Shown here piece by piece: positions 11,981 through 23,468 of a DNA stretch of 64,000 nucleotides (its first letter is position 1; each line of letters begins with the position of its first letter). The notes beneath the pieces are model-generated. The model was not told where the DNA came from, ran no database searches, and was given only the letters and a program-made list of their open reading frames with translations. Source of the stretch: Floccularia luteovirens (lineage: Eukaryota; Basidiomycota; Agaricomycetes; Agaricales; Squamanitaceae); the NCBI GenBank assembly GCA_009739215.1, contig VSJF01000014.1:1-64000 (forward strand). Direction: 5' to 3'. The position numbers were made by a program, and so were the translations under genes.

Positions 11981-14160
11981 CTAGAATCGTTTAACCACAT
12001 CCTTCAATTGTGTCTTGGGGATAGCGGCAGGAAACGCTTTCCTAGCAAGTCTCGTCTTTGTCTTCTGCTCATATGCGAAACCCAGTCCAATCAATTCAAA
12101 TTCTGAGAATGCTGTTCCTAAGAAGGAGAGTCCAAAGGGAACTCCAGGTGCAGGGTAGACTGTTAATGGACCTGCACGGCCAATTGTGACATTCTCTGGA
12201 TAAAACCCAAGTGGTACTGATGAAAAAAGAATTTTTTTTAAACACCAACCATGAGAAATGCCAATAGCAACGTACCAGTGACTATAGGGTATCCAGCGAT
12301 GGCTTGGAAGCGAAAAGTCAGTCAATGATTCTATTAGGACCGCGTTGAAATCCTAACCTGCTGGGACAGTTGTGAACCCTGTTGCGGGAAGTGCTAAAGC
12401 ATCCAACTGGTGTGACTTCAGAGCGGCATCAATTCCTCTTGTAGCACCTAGATCCTTATCAAAAGCAAGAGCTTGAAAGTATGACGAATTGAAGCCATTC
12501 GTTGCTTCAGATTCTATCAGTCTAGTAAGCAACAAAAATCATCAAGTAGCTTTTCCTGAGGTAATATGAACACCAACTCGGACTGATCTGTAAAGTTTGT
12601 TGGCTCTTCAAGTGCACGATTCGCGCTGTTGAAATTTATAAGATCTGCAAGGCTTCTAACACCAGACGGATTTTCAATCAGTGACTGGTAGTATTGGTTC
12701 AGTTGAACCTACAACATATTTATGAGCCAACAGATTAGAGCAGGAAAACCATCAAGTACCTTAAAGTCAATGTCTAAAACCACAGTCTCGTTGTTGGAAT
12801 TCGCTATTTCATCAGCAGATGGTAGATCAGCAGGATCGATGATTGTAGCTCCAAGGCTTCTCATAGTATCTAATGCTTGCTCAAATGCCACATTGACGGA
12901 TGGGTCATTTCCGCTGAATTTATCGTCAAGGAACACGCGGCGCGGTACCCCTATTCTCTTCCCCTTAAGGGCATTCTTGTTGAGAGCCTTGGTATAATCG
13001 GGCACAACATGGGGTTGGGCCAAAGTGAAATTATCGTTGGGGTCCTGACCCGCAATGACACTAAGCACAATAGCTGCATCAGTTATGGATCTGGTCATAG
13101 GCCCAACAGTGTCTTGGTGAGCTGAGATTGGAACAACTAATCAAGAGAAAAGTCAGGCTACTAGTGATTGTGTTGACAGAAAAATATACCTCCTGCGCGT
13201 GAAGTAAGACCGACAGTCGGTTTTATTCCTGCCAGGTTGTTATTACTACTCGGACATGTGATGCTACCATCAGTTTCTGTCCCCAGTGATACAGCAGTCA
13301 AACCGATTGACGATGCAACGCCTGAACCGGAGGAAGAGCCACAAGGGTCCGCATTAGGGAAATATGCATTAGTCCCTTGTCCACCACGACCAGACCAGCC
13401 AGATGCAAGATTACCCCTGAAATGCGCAAACTCTGATAAATTTGCCTTTCCTTGAAGCGCGGGGTAAGGTGCGTTATTTTATTCGGGATTATAGAAACGT
13501 TTACCTAAAATTATAGCGCCAGCTTTACGCAAACGCTTCACAACACCTGCATCTTCCGGAACTACTGATCCAAGCAGACTGAATGATCCAGCCGTGGTGT
13601 TCATGCCTGTCATAGAACATGATAAAACACCAATGGATGATTGGCTGATGCAAGGCTCACCTTCGGATGCAATTGTTCCAATGTTGTCCTAGTTATATGA
13701 CTATAAGAACTCGTAAAAGAGATGGAAAGTCTGATTGGTAGCACACTTTCAAAAGAATAGGGATCCCATGCAACAAACTTCTCTTTCCTGACAACTTTCG
13801 CTCTCTGTCTAAAGCAGCCGCTTGTTCCAGTGCAGATGGATTTCGTCTCAAGGATCGCTCGTAAAGCAGGTCCCTCCAAATTCACTTCTCCAATGCGTGC
13901 AAAGTATGCCTTGATTATAACTTCACTTAACGGTTCGTTCTAAGGCAGGATGATTACTCACCTTCACTAAATCTACACTAGAGAAATGTCCCGCATCCAA
14001 CCCAGCTTGCAAATCTAAAACAGAAGCTTCATACAGGTCCGGAAATTCTACTGCATTGATGTTATTGAAGCTCGTTAACAGGAGGAACAGCGCATCGTGC
14101 AAGTTGCAACCGTGAGACGAGGCATAAACCAGCTGAGAACAACGTCAGTAAAGCATACAT
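11981..14160 (-). CDS. Secreted amidase-signature hydrolase (copy A), with one +1 frameshift
   Basis: Amidase-signature enzyme cleaving C-N bonds with a Ser-cisSer-Lys triad. The triad is visible: Lys in GIPILLK next to DN (about 13,750), the glycine/serine loop CGSSSGSG (about 13,340) and the nucleophile in GTETDGSI (about 13,270). The C-terminus includes PAPGVPFGLSFLG and ends at TAG 11981-11983. Exon 1 (14130-14160) encodes a short hydrophobic start, MYALLTLFSA, joined to FPDLYEASVLDLQAG. The signal peptide is short, so the 5' exon is the least certain part. In the exon near 13,845 an AAA run replaces AA relative to copy B, shifting the frame between LRAILE and NPSALEQAAALD. This is either a disabling mutation or a base error; the rest looks intact. 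Confidence 0.75.
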
Positions 14161-14729
14161 ACTTCAGGTGGTATAGGGAACCAACGAGTAGCTCTGGAGA
14201 TTCCAATCGGAACTTCGACGGTTATATATTTGTTAGATCATCCCACTAGTATAGAACCATAATGCTACAAGATGACTTTGATAACAAGATTATGTTGGAC
14301 ACGCATAGAATCGGCGCAGGATATATGGGTACGAGATAAGGACATTGGTTATCGAAAAGTGAATGTCTTTTTCCCATGGAAAGATGATATTGTACAGTGG
14401 TTCACATGGTGGGGGGACTGAAAATGGGTCACGGTGGTGGAGTTGTTAGCTATGACTGGATGGCTAAAAGTGAAAGTGTCGTCCCATGGACTGAGAAATT
14501 TGCATGGGTCACGAATTGTAGCTTGGGAGTTTATATAAGTATGTAATAGTTGATTCCTCGATTAGATAGCGCTGTGTACTACGGCCTCACATGGGTTTAG
14601 TATGTGGCTATCTCTTCTATTCGCTGCTAATCCCTATACTTATCACCGTTATAAGTAACTGACTGCGGAATCTGATCAATCTCTCAAGCCACGGCTTCCT
14701 GAAAAAGGTAATAATTGACTATGTAACAC
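14161..14729. other. Intergenic region between the two amidases
   Basis: 569 bp upstream of amidase copy A and downstream of copy B. I see no coding potential, RNA gene or repeat. It presumably contains the promoter of copy A and the terminator of copy B. Confidence 0.5.
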
Positions 14730-17066
14730 CTACCTCAAACCTTTACCCACTACATCCGGTAATTGAGTGCGTGGAATAGCAGCCGAATATGCTCTTCCTC
14801 TTTAACCTCGACTTGGTGCTTTGCTCAAACGCATATCCAAACCCAATGAAGCTTGAAATCAGAAAAAGCAGTGCCAAGGAATGAAATTCCGAAGGGTATT
14901 CCAGGAGCAGGATAGAATGTTTTGGAGTCAGATCCACCAACCTGGACGTCTTCGGGATAAAAACCCAAGGGAACTTTGAAGAAAAACATTGAAAGTTTCA
15001 GGTTGCCATGAACATAGAACTAACCATTCACAATAGGATAACCAACTAAAGCTGAAGATAAGCCTGTAAGCACAATTTTTGTTGAGAGAAGATCGAGGCA
15101 CTCGAACCTGAAGCATGGGGCGTAACCCCTGTGGATGGCAGGACTAAAGCATCTAAATCGTATTTCCTTAAAGCCTCATCGATTCCGTGGGTTGCTCCCA
15201 TTTCGCGATTTAGTGCGAGGATGTCGAAGTATGTCGAATTATAGCCGGCCGTTTTCTCAGAGATCATGAAACTTCGTTATTACAAATAAATAAAGACCTC
15301 TTCACAGCGGCAAGATGACTAACATGGATTGGTCTTCATAACCAGGAGGCTTTTCAAGTATGGGATTATCATCGTTATATTTGATTAGTTCTGCCAAGCT
15401 ACGGACGCCAGTGGGGACTTTTGTCAGTGTCTTCAGGTATGCATTGAGTTCAATCTACGATTGAGTTATAGCAATAGTTGCTGCAGGAAGGTCGACGAAT
15501 GTAGTTAAGGCACATACCTTGAAATCGACTAGCAGAATTGTCCTCTTCTCAAGATCGGTTTCTGCGAGTCGCATAGCATATGGGAGATCTGCTGGATCAA
15601 CAACAGTAGCTCCGAGGCTCCGTATTGTATCAAGAGCAGCTTCGAATGTCGTATCCACAAATGGATCCACGCCTGTTATACTGCTGTTCAAGAAAAAAGC
15701 ACGAGGGACCCCAATTCGCTTTCCACGCAGCGCATTCACATCGAGTGCGGTGACAAAATCTGGTACAACATCAGGCTGTGCGAGTGTGTAGTTGTCATTT
15801 TCATCTTTTCCAGCGATAATGGATAACACAATAGCTGAATCGGTTAATGATCTTGTCATTGGCCCGACAGTGTCTTGGATGTGATGAGATAGGTATGACT
15901 GTTGAGCAGATATAATGAGTATTACGGTTCCAATATACAAATTCGTACGAACCTCCAGCACGCGAGGTCCAACCCACAGTAGGTTTGATTCCGGCGATAT
16001 TATTCCAGCTAGATGGACAGATTATGCTTCCATCAGTTTCTGTCCCCAAAGTAACAGCAGCAAGACCGATGGAAGCAGCAACCCCTGAGCCAGATGAAGA
16101 GCCACAGGGATCACCAGTTTGGGAAATATGCATTGGTACACTGTCCACCAATTCCTGACCATCCAGAAGATAGATTCCCTCTGACTGTAGGCGAATTCCT
16201 GATAGATTTGCTTTACCTGAGCATAGAGAAGTATTAGACTAAGTTAGGGGGTGTGCTATGGTTCGTATTCGTACCTAGAATTATTGCCCCAGCCTTGCGT
16301 AAGCGAACCACTACCCCAGCGTCACCCCGAACGAGTGAGCCTAAGAGGCTGTAGGATCCTGCAGTGGTATTCATGCCTAAAAATCACAGATTTGAGTGTA
16401 ACTGGGTCATTTATCAAATGGCCTGCCTGACCTTCGGATGCATCAGTGGCAATGTTGTCCTGTAAAGAGGTAGATAATGAATACAGGAATTCTTAATAGA
16501 ATGACCCGAGCTCCAAACTTTTAAAAGCACCGGAATTCCATGTAATAAGCTTCGTCTCCCCGTTTTTCTGCGCTCTTCATCGAGAGCTGCTGCTTGCCCC
16601 AGTGCGGATGGATTAAGCTCAAGAACAGCACGTAGTGCGGGGCCCTCCGTATTGACTTCTCTGATGCGAGCGAAATATGCCTACAAAAGTAATGCGAAAA
16701 TCGTCCTTAAGCGCTCAATGAATTTGTTGTTGGGAAACCGTTTCTACGCACATTGACAAGATCAACGCTCAAAAAGTGCCCTGCGTCAAGTCCGGCTTGT
16801 AGCTCCAACACTGATGCCTCGTATAGATCCGGGAAAACTAGTGGACTTTGGATATGTGGTAGTACAACACCTAACAAGGAGGTAGGATATGAGAGCTGAA
16901 TGGTCGTTAAAATAACGAACACTAGGGGTATGAGCCATTTGAAGACCGAAACATTAAGAGCGTAATCAGGAATGCTCCTGGAGGAGCTGTTATTCACGGT
17001 TTTGGTGAATCTACCCTCGTGATGAGGGTTGATCTTCTTTGGAGTTGGTTTTGAGGTTGGCTCCAT
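14730..17066 (-). pseudogene. Amidase-signature paralogue (copy B), multiple +1 frameshifts
   Basis: Tandem paralogue of copy A with the same exon plan: FPDLYEASVLELQAGLDAGHF (about 16,840), HGIPVLLK next to DNIATDASEG, CGSSSGSGVAAS (about 16,090), GTETDGSII and PAPGIPFGISFLGTAFS (about 14,890). Its N-terminus differs. About 50 polar residues starting MEPTSKPTPKK are followed by a hydrophobic stretch (WLIPLVFVILTTIQLSY), suggesting a membrane anchor rather than a cleaved signal. Aligned to copy A, single extra bases occur near 16,185 (two within about 30 nt), near 16,121, near 14,850 and near 14,793, each breaking the frame. With these ignored the protein would run to TAG 14730-14732. Substitutions look otherwise conservative, so decay is recent or some breaks are sequence errors. 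Confidence 0.72.
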
Positions 17067-17554
17067 GCAGGATGTAGTCAATCAATGCAGGGAAGGCGGG
17101 GTTGAGATTGTGCGCAGTGCGTGTGATACATTATTGTAAATATCTTATCTCTCGTATCAATCCCAAATTTGTGGATACGATTCAACCTAATACAGGATTT
17201 TCATACATCAATTCCAAAAGTAACGAAGAAGCTGTTTATATCCATCCATCCTACGTATATCGACTAAACGAAAAGAAGAAGAGGAAAAGGGAAGCAATTG
17301 GGAAATGTAGTGTCATAAAGAGGAGGCAAAAATGAAATGAGGAAGAAATGAAAATATTCAAAGGCGAGAGGAGTTTCGGATACAGCAATGATGTGTAGAT
17401 AGTAGTGGGGTAGCTCCAATAAATAATGTGCATGTAGGATATCACGCTGTGGTATGTATGCGAAAATTCCTGAAAATGACCGCAAAGAAAGATAAGATAG
17501 TGTCTCAAACGTTAACCGGGATTTACATATGTTAAGGTAGATAAGATAAAAGAC
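17067..17554. other. Intergenic region
   Basis: 488 bp upstream of amidase copy B and downstream of the Ser/Pro-rich gene. It is AT- and purine-rich around 17,270-17,350 on the plus strand. No gene, repeat or RNA was recognised. Confidence 0.5.
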
Positions 17555-20500
17555 TCAAAGTGCAATAGCTCTGGGTATTCCATTGGATGGACCTCTCGGT
17601 ATAGAGCTAGGTGTCTTTCTCCCAGACGGTGTTTTCGGTGTACTCGGCGTCATTCGCCCATTCACACTAGGGATTTTGGGGACCCACGCTTGCACTAACA
17701 CTCGATGCAAGTTGCATTGGTGCCTTCATGCGGCTCGAGGAGGTGCGGTATACCATACCAGTCCCGGTACGTGGTTTCGGTTTTGCACAATCAGGGCTCG
17801 TCGGAGAAGGCAAAGAAGTGTCTGAGCCTACCGAGGGCCTATGGGCAGTGCGAGAAGAAACAGGGGTTGTTGGGACAGAAGGTACAGGGACGGCAGGTCG
17901 GTCTCCTGCGCTACCTATGCGCGTAACATGACGGGGAAGTTGTAACGGCCGTACATTGGCGTGGGATGGTGTCGGTGAAGGGAGGGGAACCATGGGTGAA
18001 GGTGTAGATGGCGGCCCGGAAGCAGAGGAAGTCGCCTGAATAAGTCCTTGCTCTAGGGAAAGAGACCCTACTTACGCTAAGGCCAGCTGGGTACTTGCGC
18101 AGCGTCTGAGTAGGCGGAAGCGGGGGTAGAGTTTTATCCTTATCCATTGGCACATCATCAGTTGGGTTGGAATATTTTCCATCATCTTGGGGTGTATCAG
18201 GCATAGGTATACTTAAGGTAGAAGCTGTTGAAGGCGTATAAGAAATTTCGTCACTTGATTTGAGAGTATTATCAGTGGATAACGAATCACGCGTCGCGAC
18301 TTTGCGAATACGTGAAGGTGTGCGCATGCCTGTACCTGTCACTCGCGAAGTTTCAGGTATAGTAACTTCTAGGGAAAATGCAGATCCTGTGCTGCTCGTG
18401 CTTGCCCGACCATTACTTTGTGTACTTTTCCTGTTCCATGAAGTCGGAGGGGGCGGGCCACTTGAAGATTTATTGGAATTCTGCCGCTGCCGTTGTGCCC
18501 ATTCACCCCGATCTTGCAGTGACTGGTCAAATACCAAGTCGGTCTTGATACCTTCCGGAGATTCCATAAGCGTACCACTGGAATAGGAATGAGAGAGGGG
18601 GTGCTTTGTGGCTCGAGATTGAGAGGGATGCATGGAAGAAGCTGAAGAGCGACGAGAAAGGTTTATTGAGGACAGGCGTCGGGTTAGCGGCGATGGAGCA
18701 TCTTCGTCCTCACTAGAAAAGGTAGGCGTAAGTATAATAGGAAAGGGTCGATTGTATGACAATAAAGATAGTAAAGACTTCAGGCAACCACAATAACCGT
18801 CCATCATACATAAAAGATACAATATATGCATTGATGAAAAAAGCAAACTCACCTATCACTCCATCCTAAACCAGTCGTAAGCCCAATACCACCTCGTAAA
18901 AGCCGCCCATCACGATGTCGGGTCCGGCGCATGGGTGTGTCTCGCTCATCTTTCATAATGCCAGGTTTACTCTTGACAGATGCGCCGCCTTCCAAACCAA
19001 GCGAATTAGTATGCGGGGGAATAATGGACAGCCGACAACGTACCAGTGGATGCTACACTCATCATACTACCTGGTCTAGTAGCGTCTTTCTGTGTCGAAG
19101 AGCGCATGTCTGCTCCTGGTAACAACTTTGAATGTGGGGAAAGTAGCCCATGTCGTACCATCAGATGTCTGGAAGTTGCCAGTCAGTGTCCTCTTCCATC
19201 GCCAAAGTCACACGAAATAACTCACGGTAAAGGGGTATGTAGATCAATACTCGAATCTGAATCTGCACCGCCATCACTACCCGCACCCTCTAATGCGCGT
19301 TCAAGTTGCTCATCATACTCTCCATTTTCATCCTCATTCACATAAGCATATTTACTTCCCAAATCTCGAGGATAATTGCGCCCCTCATCCCAGTCCCTCT
19401 TTGGTCTCAGTTGTTCTGATGGCCGGCGTTGCGCAGCTGGTTTATGTGATCGAACTTCACCTTCACTCACTCTCCTCCTGTCAACCCCTGTGCCATACTC
19501 TGCACCAACCCCTAGTCCAATTCCAGAATCATGACTCAGGTAGCTCCCTGCAGAATCTACGCGTTCCCTTTCAGGTGCTGGTGAGGGAGATTTTCCAGAA
19601 CGCGAAGATACAACTGAGGATGTAGCAGAGGCAACACGTGCTCGCCGGTCTTTGGCACCGCGCGAACGTGAACGGGTAGGTTACAGAAATAATGGTGGAA
19701 ATATCTGGTGAAGGGGAACGAACACCCTCTCTGGAAGAAGTGGCTGTCGAATCGAGTGACAAAGATTTTGAAGCATTCGATGGAGTTGTAGATGATTTTG
19801 GTAATGAATGTGGTAATTGAGGCAGCGCTGAAGTGGGGGGTGGTTTTGGGGAAATTGTTGCTCTCAGAACTGAAGAGTCCAGTGCAGGCACAGGTGGGAT
19901 GTTGCCGTCGGTCTGGTCCAAACGTACTCTTCTGTTGGTGGCACCACTTGCTTTTAGGGACTGTATATGGGAAGGACTACGAGAACGAGAGAGACGCATC
20001 TGCAAATGCAAAGATTGGGCGTCTACTATTGTTCGGTTAGTGTCCTGTGATGAATCTGACTTTGTTGACATTGCAGTTTTGGAGGAGGTTAAGATTGCGG
20101 TAGGATCAATGGGGTCAGCGACAGAACCATGGGGACGATGAGAACGGGCCGGTAAGGAACCTTGTGGAATCGTGGGGTCAACAAGGACATCGTAATCTAG
20201 TTCTGGCAAGTTACGGATGTCAATCGATGAAATTGACTCGTTGGCGGTGCGTCGGTGATGGCCCGCCGGGCGCACTGCTACTTGGCGGCCGGCAGTACCG
20301 AAAGTTGATGACAAGGGCTCGTGATGTGAGGGTGGGCTGTTAGTTGGTCGGGACACCGAGGGACGATGGTCACCGATGTCGTCAACATCGGACAGCGGAA
20401 TGGGGGAAATCGTCATGCGTGTCAATTGCTCCTGCCCATAGCCCTGCTCAATGCGACCCTTCCTCTTCATGTCCCTGTCTTCACCTCCGTCGCCGTCTGC

Positions 20501-20995
20501 TATCGCCTCTTCTACAATGGAAAACGCGATGGACGGTCGTCCATGTGGGCTAACTGGAGGAACGGAGCGTGCCGAACGCGAGGATGCAATTGAATCCCTG
20601 TTGCCTTGGACAACTGGTGTCGGGGAGACCGGAGAGAGACCACCATTACTGCGATTGCTTGCGATACTAGCAACAGAATCACGGCGAGAGAGATCGAGGT
20701 TGGATGAGACCGAGTTTATAGAATATTTGGATGAGCGGCGAGAGCGATTCGCAGTGGAGAGTAGGATGATAGTATCGTGTTCTGAAATGCGAGAAGGGCC
20801 CGGAACGGGGGGGAGAGGGACGGAAGGTGGGCGTGAAGGTGGAGGGTTGGTAGTAGTGGGTGTTGGGGGAATATGTGAGGGGGGAGTAGGAAAAGACTCG
20901 AGAAGTATTGGAACCGGTGGGCGTTTTGAGCGTAAACGAACGGGAGATGAGGGAGTGGTAGTGGGGAGTGGGGAGGACATGGTAGTAGTAGACAT
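17555..20995 (-). CDS. Long Ser/Pro/Arg-rich, probably disordered protein of unknown function
   Basis: I do not recognise the family. Translation begins at ATG 20995 (MSTTTMSSP) and runs through a long low-complexity exon to a GT donor at 19,225. Smaller exons follow at about 19,065-19,168, 18,843-18,960 and 18,100-18,720, then the last, with introns in phase. Distinct non-repetitive patches are ELDYDVLVDPTIPQGSLP (about 20,180), DLGSKYAYVNEDENGEYDEQ (about 19,350) and GLGWSDSEDEDAPSPLTRR (about 18,880-18,680). Many RSxS and SP sites suggest a phosphorylated scaffold, which is inference. Two +1 shifts interrupt the model. One is in a CCC run near 19,684, before RSRSRGAKDRR. The other is in a CCCC run near 17,680, after which a Ser/Thr/Pro-rich tail ends at TGA 17555-17557. 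Without the second shift the protein would stop at 17,667. Confidence 0.6.
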
Positions 20996-23468
20996 AACAA
21001 GAAGAAAGGAAATAGGTTGGAGAAAAGAAGATAGGAAGCTGAAAGAATAGGTGCTTTGAAAAAAAAGCAATGTTAGGCTAAGCGTCAGTCAGCCTGTCAG
21101 ACCACTGGACTAGCTAGGAGAAGAACGTAGTTCGTGGTCGGCGACAAGCAGGATCTCTCGTAATGCTTCGTATGTCTTTTTTTTTGTTTTGTTTTCACGC
21201 AAGTCGGGAATGCCGATTGGCCGAGAATGGAGAGTAGTGGGCAACAAGGAGACAGTGGGAGACCGTAATCTCAAAACCCGACATTCAATAACGTTCAAAC
21301 GTTAAGCTGCCTGTACAACGTAGTGTTTAGTGCAAGCAAAAACATGAGCGTGTCAGTAGTTGTGATATTTTGTTAACTTTGTGCATTGAATTGAGCAGAT
21401 ACTGTAACGAAAAAGTTTTGTGAAATACGTTTTACTATTTTCGGTTTAGCATCATATACTATACATCTCAGATCGATCTCAATGACAGATTGCTCCATCC
21501 CGTGTGATAGTTTATTTTATTTTACTTGATACATACTCTTCATAATATTTGCTTTTTTTCATAAGTACTGTTCAAACTACTACTTATTAGCAGCTGGTAA
21601 GTATCGCATATTCAAAACCGACCACCACTTTCATTACAGTACGTTTATTTTCTATTTCTCTCACGCCCTATCAGTCCCATCATCCAGGGTCTGTACCCGC
21701 GGGCTTTTACATTCTGCAGCCCCTTTATCCCTTCAGCTATTCCCCTGCAGGGCGCACCTATTTTTTAATATATCACTGATGCTTTACGTCTCTGTTCCCC
21801 GCTATTTACGCCATCCATGTTTTTTAAGACTGCTGTTGGAGATACTTCCAACCTCGTTGCCCTTCACCCCCTCACAGAACATCTGGGCTCCACCAGCACA
21901 TTGTGCGACCACATGTAATGCTGCAAGACTAACCAGTGGAAGATAGTCTTCGAATTCTCGTGACGCAACTCGCGATTCCTTTCCTCAAAAAAATAAAAGC
22001 CAGCTTGACAGGTGCAAATTTCGATTGATGGTCTTGGAAGCAACGCAACGAGATTATATATTTCCTCCTCTTCAGCGTCGCAACGGTATCACACAGAATT
22101 AATATCGCATATAAATTCGTCCCGTAAAACTTCCAGGATAATAATAATTACAAGGAGCTGTACGAAAAAGGAACCTTGAAAAACAAATTCGTGATGCGGA
22201 TCCCGGGAAATCATATTTACGGGTTAACGTAAACCAGTTAGCATACTACTGTTCCCCACATCCAAAGTCCACTCTACACCTTCAAACTTGATAAAAACTC
22301 AACCTTTTAGTTCGTCGGTTCCTCACTCGGTAAAAAATCTGCTTTCCCTCAGGTACGATAAACAATATCTTGGCCATGCTTGGCCGAGGAACAATGTGGC
22401 CACTACCACTATTATAGGATTTGCCCAAAGTTGTAAAAAGACTATCATGAAGCAGTAATCAAAACAACAACCCTTTAAATCCTTTTTTTCGCTTTTTCTT
22501 CTTCTTTTTGCTATCAAAGCTCAATCAGCAGCGAGGGCGATTTCGACGCACAAAGTCTTGAGGCGATATCCTCCTACGTTTGATAGCCGCTACCAGTGCT
22601 ATGCAGTCCCTCTTTGAGGTACCTCCAAATATATATCTCGGGCGAATCAAGGATCCGTTTATGCATTGCAGCACGACACCATGGTGTTGTGGTACACTAA
22701 TATGGTGACTGAAAAGCCTAGGGTTATTCTGTGAACGTTTCCGCGAGCCTCAAAGATAGCCCAGAATTAGGACTGGCTTACGTATATGATTGAGGATTCA
22801 TCCACACAGTATGATCCTCCAGGTGGTTCCGGTAAAATCGAGTTACGTTTACACATCCAAGTATGTACCTTTACGAATCGTGTCCCACAGCGAGCGTTGG
22901 CGGGTAATAAGGCAAATCCCCAGGAATTTAAAATCCTATAAGTATGTTCCTACTCTGAGTTCGCGTCTACCAGAGAAGAGCCAGCCTTAACAAAAAAAAT
23001 CACAACCTAGTACTATGGCAATACATACAGCTGGATCAATGTGCTCGTTTTTACCAACTATATCAGAGCCTTTGTAGGTATGTGAGACTCCCAGAATGCA
23101 TTTTGTAACACTTAGACGCATAAACGTAACTCAAAATTACCGAGACAAATTGGATTAATCCTAACCGATTGCTACATTATAAGTAAATCCTGACACTAGG
23201 CTATCGTTGAGGCTCTATATATACTTTCTCAAAGGGTAGATTCAGGCTGTTAAACTTACAGGTTAGGACTCGGGTCGGAATCTCTAATATTATCTGTCAA
23301 GGTTGACTCTCAAGAATTTCACTCTTCTGCACACTCACAGACTCATACTCTGACCCGTGTATGTAGGTGTAAAACGAATCACCAAGCAAATAGGAACATA
23401 TGCATTGGATTAATATCTCTGGTACCCAAAATGTTGACCTGCAATACTACAAGTATTTACGGATTCAT
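20996..23468. other. Long intergenic region
   Basis: About 2.5 kb between the start of the Ser/Pro-rich gene and the 3' end of the phosphatase-like gene. Short open stretches exist but show no conserved motif, no splice-joined reading and no codon bias. A C/T-rich stretch near 21,650-21,900 could belong to the promoter or leader of the minus-strand gene. No tRNA or repeat was recognised. Confidence 0.5.

Noticed and set aside
14130..14240. Alternative start of amidase A by reading through LHDALFLLLTSFNN
   Set aside because: That frame has no ATG and meets a stop upstream. Splicing the MYALLTLFSA exon at 14,130 to 14,050 keeps phase and fits the family's short leader plus FPDLYEAS.
20996..23468. 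tRNA, small RNA or hidden gene in the longest gap
   Set aside because: No tRNA-like T-loop (GGTTCGANTCC) with matching stems and no splice-joined conserved reading was found on either strand.
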